A DNA stretch of 64,000 nucleotides from Panax quinquefolius (Eukaryota > Streptophyta > Magnoliopsida > Apiales > Araliaceae). Below, in pieces: positions 56,798-64,000 of this stretch. A program made the translations under genes and the position numbers. A model generated the notes under the pieces. That model was not told where the DNA came from. It did no database searches and was given only the letters and a program-made list of their open reading frames with translations. Position 1 is the first letter of the stretch. Every line of letters starts with the position of its first letter. The stretch lies in NCBI GenBank assembly GCA_020205615.1, contig CM035153.1:96872792-96936791 (forward strand). Reading direction: 5' to 3'.

Positions 56798-57640
56798 CAG
56801 TCAACAAATAGTCAACTGTTGACTTTTTGACCCAATAGTAAAACCCGAAAAATTTTGTGTTTATAGTCTATTTTTACTAATTTCATCATTTCGGACTCTA
56901 ATATCACGTCCGCGTCTCCAAATTTAACTCCGAGCACAACTTTAATTTTAATAACTTTCATCATTAATATTACAACTCACAATATTTATCAACCAGGTCG
57001 TTCCTAGGAAAGAGGGGGCTTTCCAATAAGGATTTCTCCTATTGGCGCCGCAATTAGGGACCAAACCTCTCCTTGTCGAACTTCAGACATTGTAAATATT
57101 GCAATTTAATAATATGAATAACTTTGTCGTCTCAATTATTGATTTAATAAAATAACATATTATGCGAGATGATATATTGTGACAATAATCGAATCAATAA
57201 TATGAGAGATATGATCGCAAAGAATTATCGTAGCAATAATTGAGTATAACCGAGTGACTTCTCACGTAAGCATCAATAATCAATACCTGGTGCTACTACG
57301 CAACCACGCCAGTATTCTTTGGACTTTTTACTACCGAGTAGTTCAACATTATTAACGGTAAAACTTTTGCTGTTATTTTCATAAATATATTTTTGTCGTT
57401 TTCTCAATCCGAAAATAATTCTGTTGTGGGGTCCACCAATGATTGCACCTTGCAGTTATTAATATTCCTCGCTAAAACGAATATTCTCCGACCAATCGAA
57501 TATAATATAACAACTTGTATACTTTGCAGAATTTATAAATACTACCCACAACTATAACATTATAACAAATTCATTCCATAATATTCTAAAATGATAATTA
57601 TAGAAAAATCATCTTTATTCATAGAAGTTGGGGTCTTACG
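56798..57640 (-). mobile_element. 5'-truncated outer LTR of the compound chromovirus B
   Basis: Homologous to the last ~835 bases of the LTR at 51593-54562 and ending GGGGTCTTACG at 57640 (final A changed to G). GTTGA follows at 57641-57645, matching GTTGA at 44665-44669. It is therefore the right end of the whole compound insertion. Confidence 0.85.
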
Positions 57641-57986
57641 GTTGAATTGAGTGAAACTCCGCTAGGAAAAAAGAAGGGTTTAGGGCTATGACCTGCATTG
57701 CCGGCATCGGACCTGCGCAAGGTATTGCTGAGTGTAATTTGCAACAACTGAGATCATCGGTATGGTGTACCCTGTGTTTAGGCGAGTACCAACGAGTGAT
57801 ATGTAAAGCCACAATTTGAATATTAGTATATATATATATACTAATTTTCATGTTTTTACAATTTAGCGAATTCGTTCACTACAAATTCGTTTCTCAACCA
57901 TTTCTATTCATTCAACTTTCGTTGTTTTCGTTTCTTCACATATTATCACAATCAAACATCAATTCGCAGATTATAACACATATTGG
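57641..57986. repeat. Palindrome left arm, inner part
   Basis: Reverse complement of 58322-58754 apart from a few substitutions, small indels and a longer TA tract in the right copy. Before element B inserted, it was continuous with 44084-44669. No gene is supported; the ORF on the minus strand is incidental. Confidence 0.85.
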
Positions 57987-58321
57987 CTAAATAACATAGG
58001 GTTAGAGAGAGAGCTTGGTGAGAAGAATTCCAGAGATTTTGGAGAAGAAAGTAAACATAGTGGTTTTGAGAGAAGGGTTTGCTAAATCAAGGTATAATTA
58101 TTCTCAATTTTAACTCTTAGTTTTGGTAGTGTTTAAGCTATATAATTTGGAAATCACGTTGGGTTAATATATATACATATATGCATGGTTTACAATCTGT
58201 TGATAATCGTGTGTGAGTGTTATTTGATGATTAAAATACGTGAAATTGGGATTGTTTTAAGAATTTGTGAAAACAATATTATATGTATGAAAATAGCTTA
58301 AGAAAGTACGAAATTTTATAT
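57987..58321. other. Central spacer of the palindrome
   Basis: 335 bases not repeated on either side, AT-rich, with GGTTAGAGAGAGAGCTTGG near its left edge. No ORF or motif is recognised. Confidence 0.7.
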
Positions 58322-58461
58322 CCAATATGTGTTATAATCTGCAAATTGATGTTTGATTGTGATAATATGTGAAGAAACAAAAACAACGAAAGTTGAATTA
58401 ATCAAAATGGTTGAGAAACAAATTCGTAGTGAACGAATTCGCTAAATTGTCAAAACATGAA

Positions 58462-58520
<59 letters not shown>

Positions 58521-58754
58521 TAATAGCCTAAAAATTAGTATATAGAATAGCTTGAAATCCTAGTTTTCACGGGCCAAACTGTGGCTTTACATATCACTCG
58601 TTGGTACTCGCCCAAACACAGGGTACACTATACCGATGATCTCAGCTGTTGCAAATTACACTCGGCAATACCTTGCGTAGGTCCGATGCCGGCAATGCAG
58701 GGTCATAGCCCTAAACCCTTCTTTTTTTTCCAGTGGAGTTTCACTCAATTCAAC
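58322..58754. repeat. Palindrome right arm, inner part, with long (TA)n tract
   Basis: Inverted copy of 57641-57986. A (TA)n run at about 58465-58520 expands the shorter TA run of the left arm. The uninterrupted target of element B lies at 58750-58754 (TCAAC, the reverse complement of GTTGA). Confidence 0.85.
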
Positions 58755-59321
58755 CGTTGATGTACACGTCAACAAAGGTCAAGCAACCTTGACAATTTTC
58801 CCAACAAGGATCTTATCCATTGATTTCACATGTTGACGAAGGTCAAATAACCCTGACGACACAAATTATTGGCAATAACTCTGACAGAACATTGGTATGT
58901 CCTAGTGGTGCAAACTAGGAGAGATCATCCTCATCGGGGAGGACCGATGATGGAATATGTTATACACATCCTCAACAGACAAAACCCATCCCCACAAAGT
59001 CTCTTGTACATGAGAGATACATCTTCAGGATAAAGTATGTATCAAGGATTCAAGACTTTGGTGATAACCCCAACGTCAACAATCCTAGAGATTCCTGGTA
59101 GCTGTGGAGCACACGTCCATGACAGTTCATCAGGCTGCTTATTTGGTGTTCCCCCAGTAGAAGCAACAGGGAGCCGACAATCATCCCACCATGTTGGAGA
59201 ACAATCTAATAAACAACAAACATTTGCATCATGTTATGCATTGCATCATGATCATCTTGTCGTATTTCAAGTGTCTAGTATTCTTTATCCTATCCATACC
59301 ATTGCATTGCATGAATATGGT
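58755..59321 (+). mobile_element. Tat internal 3' end, right palindrome arm
   Basis: Plus-strand counterpart of 44084-44669, leading into the PPT. No domain is recognised. The ORF of ~100 codons at 59037-59339 runs into the PPT and LTR and has no family resemblance. Confidence 0.8.
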
Positions 59322-59334
59322 AAAGAGGGGCATC
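59322..59334 (+). other. Tat polypurine tract, right arm
   Basis: AAAGAGGGGCATC directly precedes the LTR start TGTAGACACTC at 59335. Confidence 0.87.
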
Positions 59335-60665
59335 TGTAGACACTCGAAATTTTTTGCCTACCTGTTACTAACATTGCAGGAAGCGCGGAATCTTCTTTTA
59401 GAGATAAACCTGGAAGACAGCTCAGATTAATCCCAAAAATACCACCAAAAGTTTAGTTTTAACCCTAAAAAATACATCGGGAGTATCATTTCGCACCTCG
59501 GAGATAACCTCGGGGAAAGTAGTGCAAATACCAAAAATTCCACCGGAGAAGGCTGTTTTATCTTGGAGATAAACCCGAGATGTTCAGTCTCAATCCTAGA
59601 AATAACACCAGGAAAGATTGTCAACCTTGGAGATAACCCCAAGGAGTGCAATTGCAGTTCCAGAGATAACCCCGGAGATGCTCGTTTCAACCCATACAGT
59701 CAGCTTCAACCTTGGGACTCACGCCAAGGCATTCAACTCCCAAAACCAGATATAACCCCGGAGGGGCAGGCACTCGAGACAACCACGAGGCATTTCAACT
59801 TGGCAGCAATTTCAATTTCGAGATAACCCTGAGCAACGACTGCTTTATCATCCCAAACTGGAGATATCCCCGGTGAGGGGCAAAATCATTATTTTTCCAC
59901 CTCGATCCCACATTGAACCATCTCAACAACATCTCAACATACATTCTACACAACAATATCCCACAAGAGCCAAGGAGTTCCAATCCCGAGTGACTACTAC
60001 GCAAGGCAGGACACTGGATAGAATTTGAAGCTTGAAGACATAGGAAATGGTTCTATCTTCCTGACTTCGTAAAACCTCTAATCCCATGTCATTACATAGC
60101 TCTAGACAATGATAGTCCAAAACAGGTCTTATACACCTCAATCAAATGCTCAGATTGAAGTTTTGCAAGTTTGAACGGACATCACGTTGCACACGTGTAC
60201 GTACTTCGAGACGACAGGACTCACGGAGCCCGGGGAACCCTAGCGTAGCAAGTAGTGCATCTATGGCACCCTGTAGTGTGCTCTTTGCTCCCCCCTCTAT
60301 AAATAGAGAGCTTGGGGTGACCACATTTCAAGAAAAAACGGTGAGGAAGCCCTGTCCAATTTGCTCTGTACACACTCTATATTGAGTGCTTTCTCATTTT
60401 AAACACTTGTGAGCTCACATATAGCTATATTTCACCTGTGGGAGCCGAGTGTTCATCCACTTAAAGCTATAGAAGTCTTCTTTGGCAGTCCACTGTAAGC
60501 CTTCTTACACACTTTAAGGCCTTTTTTCTTCATCTTTGCACACACTCTTCTTCACGTCGAGAGTCATGTTGTGTGTGTAGGCTCGGACTTCAGTCCGTGG
60601 TTTTTATTTCTGTTTATATATATATATAACTACTTACTGCTTTTATATAAATTGCGGCATCATGT
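59335..60665 (+). mobile_element. Tat 3' LTR (right arm), internally deleted and truncated
   Basis: Matches 16451-17640 from the start through the hairpin array and TATA box (60298-60305) to the GGACTTCAGTCC palindrome at ~60586. It then jumps to a region like 18230-18275, skipping about 0.6 kb, and loses similarity near 60665. The hairpin units include CCTTGG/CCAAGG twice (59625-59644 and 59710-59729). No right TSD or CA end could be identified. Confidence 0.82.
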
Positions 60666-61136
60666 GAGCATAATAGCAAATGTTAGTATTAAACTATGCT
60701 GAACATAATGATGTGAAAAAATTTGACTTTTGAAACAGTCACATTGGCACCTTTTTCTGCTATTTCTTATCCTATTTGAGGACAAATGAGGAAAGGTGAA
60801 AAAAGTAAAATAATCCTGGTAATTAGGCTACCCTTACGGATTTTTTATTGTGATGTACTAATGCATGTAGGATGTATATGACTGTGGGCAGGTGTCCTAC
60901 TGAATGGCCACCTAGTCATGCCTATGTGCATGTGGATAGTCCTATTTATGAAGGAAACTATGTCAAAAATTTTCAAAATATAAGCATTGGGTAGTAATGC
61001 ATTTTTAACTATACTGTAGATGTATGTTAAAATAATGCATGCATGCATGTAGTCATAAAATTTCCTTTTAAAAAGATCCAGGTTAGAATTTACCACACCC
61101 TTTCTGAAGTGATTTGGAGACTTATTGTCCAGATAT
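60666..61136. other. Upstream region of the PMD pseudogene, nothing recognised
   Basis: AT-rich; no LTR similarity, ORF or clear promoter motif was seen. It could include the 5' untranslated region of the PMD gene. Confidence 0.4.
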
Positions 61137-63093
61137 ATGGATCCATATCAGCCGAGTAGTTCTCGCAGGACCACTTCTGGTGTGCGGAGGAGGGCTTCTG
61201 AAGTGCCTCGACCTCGTTTTGTTAGACAGCCTCATCGTTTGGCAAAGGCGGTGATACGTCATGTCCAGGTTGATGTACCGGATGTGGAGGACGAGGAGGA
61301 GGATGTACCGGTTGCGGCTCCCGCTCCTGCTGCACATGTTCCCCGTAGGGACCTATCGAGTATCCAAGTGGTGAACCCAGAGCTTCTGGGTGATTTGAGT
61401 CGACACCCCTCAATTTACTTGCATGCAAACAAGGTACAAAGCTAGATTTTGATCTTTCTTCTTTCCTATTGATGAGGAGTAAAGGATTCTGATGTTGATC
61501 TACTTTGTGATGTAGCTTCCCGACTTTACACAGCCTAGAGGGAACTGGTTCAACATTTACTCCATGTACCAGGCTGTGAATCCTGACTATAGAGCGATCA
61601 TGCATGATTGGGGATTTGGGGAATTCTTTTCCATCCTTCCCCGCCGTTGTCCCTAGGGTTACCTCAGGGCATTGTTTGAGCGCTGGTTTCACCAGACTCA
61701 AGTCACTCCATTTGTTGGATTGTGAGGTGATAATGACACCGATGGATTGGCGGTTTATCACAAGTATAGAGTTTGGAGGGGCACCAGTGCCTTGTACGAT
61801 GTATATTACCTTGACTGTCGTTCGATCCTTGCTAGGAGTCCCAGCTGAGGTGCTCAAGGGTAGGACTGTTTGTACAGGTCCTTTGAGCGTAGATGCTATG
61901 AGTAGGCTGTTGAGTGAGCCCATACCCGATGATATGAGAATTAGGGATCACATTCTTCGGTGATTATTCTTGATGATCATTAGGGGCTGCTTCATAGCTG
62001 ATAACTCTTCTACAGTGTTATTCACTTTGATCAGCGCCACACGACACGTGGACCGTATTAGAGAGTATAATTGGGGTTCCTACACCTTTGCCTATTTCCT
62101 CAAGGGAATGCGCATGCGTTCACAGGGCTTGACGGAGGCTTGGCAAGAATTTTACCCATTTCTGCTGGTGAGTATTTCTCTTATAATTTCCCATGTACAG
62201 GTTAAGGGTGTTTACTGATAGCAGATGTTTGCCTTTATGTTGGCTAGTTCTGGGCCTATGAGAGGCTCCCATGCTTACGTCCGGTGAGTGTGTTAGGATT
62301 AGATACCTACCCACGAGGATGGCGATGGCATCATTCCATACTGGCGGAGGTCCTTGTAGATGAGGGTTTCACTTATAACCGCGTATAGCTGGAGTTATTG
62401 ACAGCTGATGTCATCACATGGATTCCGTATTCAGGGGAGCACTTGAGCATTGGATTTGAGGGTGGGTACCCGACTGGTGTCGAGTACGCGCTTTCCACCC
62501 GTAGGATCCCTCTCTTCACAGATGGAGGATAGGAGCTCTATTTAGGAGAGCGTGCTATCAGAAGAACCACATGAGAGATTTGTATACCGATCTTGCCTCC
62601 TGTCAGGCGTTATTCGCCTATTTCACAGTCACCCATCATTGATATCCCATTGTTGGGTGTTGACGGTTTTACATTATCAAAGGGTCCCTGCACTCAGGAG
62701 ATATTTCAGCATTGGTGGTCCCCTCGTACCATTGGAGCCCAAACCCGCGCCACTTAGTTCATGGGGGATATGGTTCCTGGATCCGTGATGATGATGGATT
62801 GGCTAGCATGTGTCCGAGATCCGTCTCATTTGACACAGATTGACTTGACCCGATAGTTGGACCGGACACATTTCTTTATCTGGTACTTGGGCAGAAATCC
62901 TTCAGAGGCAGATACTTTTGATCCTTCCAGCTCTGGCGCTAGCCCCTCAGATGATCCATATGGCTTTGCCGGTGCAGATCCTCCATTGTATAGGCATGAC
63001 ATCCACGTTGATGGAGATCCAGTGACTCAGGAAGAGTTACATCAGGTGGACAGGATTGATGATGTAAACATTGACACCATTGTCTTCTTCTGA
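61137..63093 (+). pseudogene. Plant mobile domain (PMD, MAIN/MAIL1-like) gene, broken
   Basis: Exon 1 (61137-61433) starts MDPYQPSSSRRTTSGVRRRA, a basic then acidic disordered N-terminus. A GT-AG intron at 61434-61515 keeps phase. Exon 2 reads LPDFTQPRGNWFNIYSMYQ, MHDWGFGEFFSILP, a TAG, then ALFERWFHQTQ. A frameshift near 61690 leads into LHLLDCEVIMTPMDWRF, FIADNSSTVLF, RIREYNWGSYTFAYFLKGM. A second likely intron is 62168-62248. Then FWAYERLPCLRP, YPRGWRWHHS, ELLTADVITWIPY and GERAIRRTT follow. These match the PMD family (PF10536). At least four stops and one frameshift break it. The acidic C-terminus ends at 63093. Family members act in nuclear silencing or are carried by transposons. Confidence 0.7.
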
Positions 63094-63100
63094 TGTATAT

Positions 63101-63225
63101 TCTCGTTATATCTTTTGATAAGCCTCTATTAGACACTGGGTGGTTGTGCCCCATTCTCGCTATATCTTTTGATAGGCCTCTGTTAGATGTAGTGCGTCTG
63201 TGCCCCATTTCCCTATATTTCTAGT
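63101..63225. repeat. Two-copy ~63-bp tandem repeat after the PMD pseudogene
   Basis: TATATCTTTTGATA(A/G)GCCTCT plus TGTGCCCCATT occur twice in tandem (63101-63163 and 63163-63213), with a partial third start (TTTCCCTATAT). They lie immediately after the stop codon at 63093. Confidence 0.75.
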
Positions 63226-63605
63226 TGTACAGAGATGTATTAGATGATGATATACTTAGGAATATATATATATATATTTTTCTATTCCCTATATCATATT
63301 GTCATCTATTCTTTATCATGCATGTATTATGTTATGCATATGTATGTATGTCCAGAGATATTCAGCATTGACCCTTGGATGGTCTTATGTTACGGCCCAC
63401 ACAGATGTCTTCTTCGACAATTAGCCGCATTGATCATACCCCACCAGTATTGGTGGCATCCCGTCTGAGATCGTGGTATGATAGTAAGTCACCTTTAGAC
63501 AGGGTGACTGTAGATCAGTTATTGCAGTATACTATGACTCTCCTGATGTTTCAAGTTCCCGTAGGCTTTGTAGAGGGTATGCTGGAGCATTAGATACCAG
63601 AGAGC
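63226..63605 (+). other. Spacer between inverted PMD copies; short unrecognised ORF
   Basis: Contains TA-rich sequence at 63260-63280 and a 72-codon plus-strand ORF (63375-63593) starting MDGLMLRPTQMSSSTISRI. It has no recognised family and lacks support as a gene. Confidence 0.35.
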
Positions 63606-64000
63606 ATTGGATAGTGTAAAACTGTTAACACCCATCAATTGGATATCAATGACGGGCGACTCTGATACAAGCCAATAACGTCTGGCAAGAGGCAAGATCG
63701 GTATATGAATCTCTCCTGTAGTGCTCCTGATAGCACGCTCTCCCAAAAAGAGCTCCCATCCTCCATCAGTAAAAGAAGATCCCTACGGGTAGATATAACG
63801 TACTTGACACTAGTTAGGTACCCATCCTCAAACCCAAAGGCTAAATGCTCCCCAAAGTAGGGAATCCAAGTTATGACATCAGCTGTCGACAACTCCAACT
63901 GTAGTCGATAATGGGTGAAACCCTCCGCTATAGGAACCTCCGTCAATATGGAGTGATGCCATCGCCGTCCTCGTGGATAGGTCTCCAAGCCTATCACACT
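63606..64000 (-). pseudogene. Partial inverted copy of the PMD gene, continues beyond the window
   Basis: The minus strand encodes GLETYPRGRRWHHSILTEV, LSTADVITWIPYFGEHLAF and STRRDLLLL. After a 1-base deletion near 63765 it continues GERAIRSTTGEIHIPILP and SPVIDIQLMGVNSFTLSN. It is a diverged copy of 62290-62680. Three stops of the plus copy are sense codons here (CAG, TGG, GGA at the respective places). It corresponds to the C-terminal half of the PMD; the N-terminal half would lie past 64000. Confidence 0.72.

Noticed and set aside
57641..58754. Stand-alone TIR or foldback transposon
   Set aside because: The inverted homology does not stop here but continues through the Tat internal region and LTR on both sides, so it is part of a larger palindrome.
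61222..61923. 233-codon minus-strand ORF
   Set aside because: It is antisense to the PMD pseudogene, which shows real family motifs on the plus strand; the minus frame has none.

Overview
This is a repeat-dominated plant nuclear window, most likely from an AT-rich eudicot genome; the species is not identifiable from it. It shows nested Ty3/gypsy LTR retrotransposons of three lineages (chromovirus, Athila, Tat/Ogre), DNA-transposon debris, solo LTRs with target-site duplications (TSDs), TA and AAT microsatellites, and a few gene fragments. No complete functional gene was found. Every pol gene seen carries stops, frameshifts or lost catalytic residues.

Left part. 1-9338 is a minus-strand chromovirus (A): end of the 3' LTR, decayed gag-pol with a C-terminal chromodomain, PBS, 5' LTR, and a second 5'-truncated LTR. 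It interrupts the reverse transcriptase of a plus-strand Athila element, whose pol resumes at 9340 and runs to 11724. The Athila spacer, PPT and putative LTR follow, up to 16450. A plus-strand Tat/Ogre-type element starts at 16451: LTR, tRNA-Arg-type PBS, gag, protease with G-patch, RT, two RNase H domains, integrase, 3' spacer and an antisense coiled-coil ORF. It is cut at 28790 by a CACTA transposon end.

Middle. 28.8-38.5 kb is a patchwork: CACTA end, Stowaway-like end, two tRNA-like heads, an AAT microsatellite, a 108-bp-TIR transposon holding a chromovirus solo LTR (30534-33268, near-TSD CTATA/CTAGA), and a second solo LTR (33536-37053, perfect TSD ATCCC). 38.4-40.4 kb has the only host-like coding pieces: a possible first exon with a presequence-like N-terminus, and a clathrin heavy chain exon fragment. 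40.7-43.5 kb is a minus-strand Athila-type element with a classic PBS and a decayed plant-transposon-protein ORF.

Right part. 43.5-59.9 kb was originally one imperfect palindrome of about 3.4 kb whose two arms both end in Tat LTRs. A compound minus-strand chromovirus (B; LTR-internal-LTR-truncated internal-truncated LTR) is inserted in the left arm with TSD GTTGA. 61.1-64.0 kb holds a broken plant mobile domain (PMD) gene and a facing inverted partial copy.

The most unusual signal is in the Tat LTR: an array of short hairpins with constant loop length and co-varying stems, with further hairpin families elsewhere in the same element. Coordinates of decayed domains are approximate; domain calls rest on reading motifs by eye.
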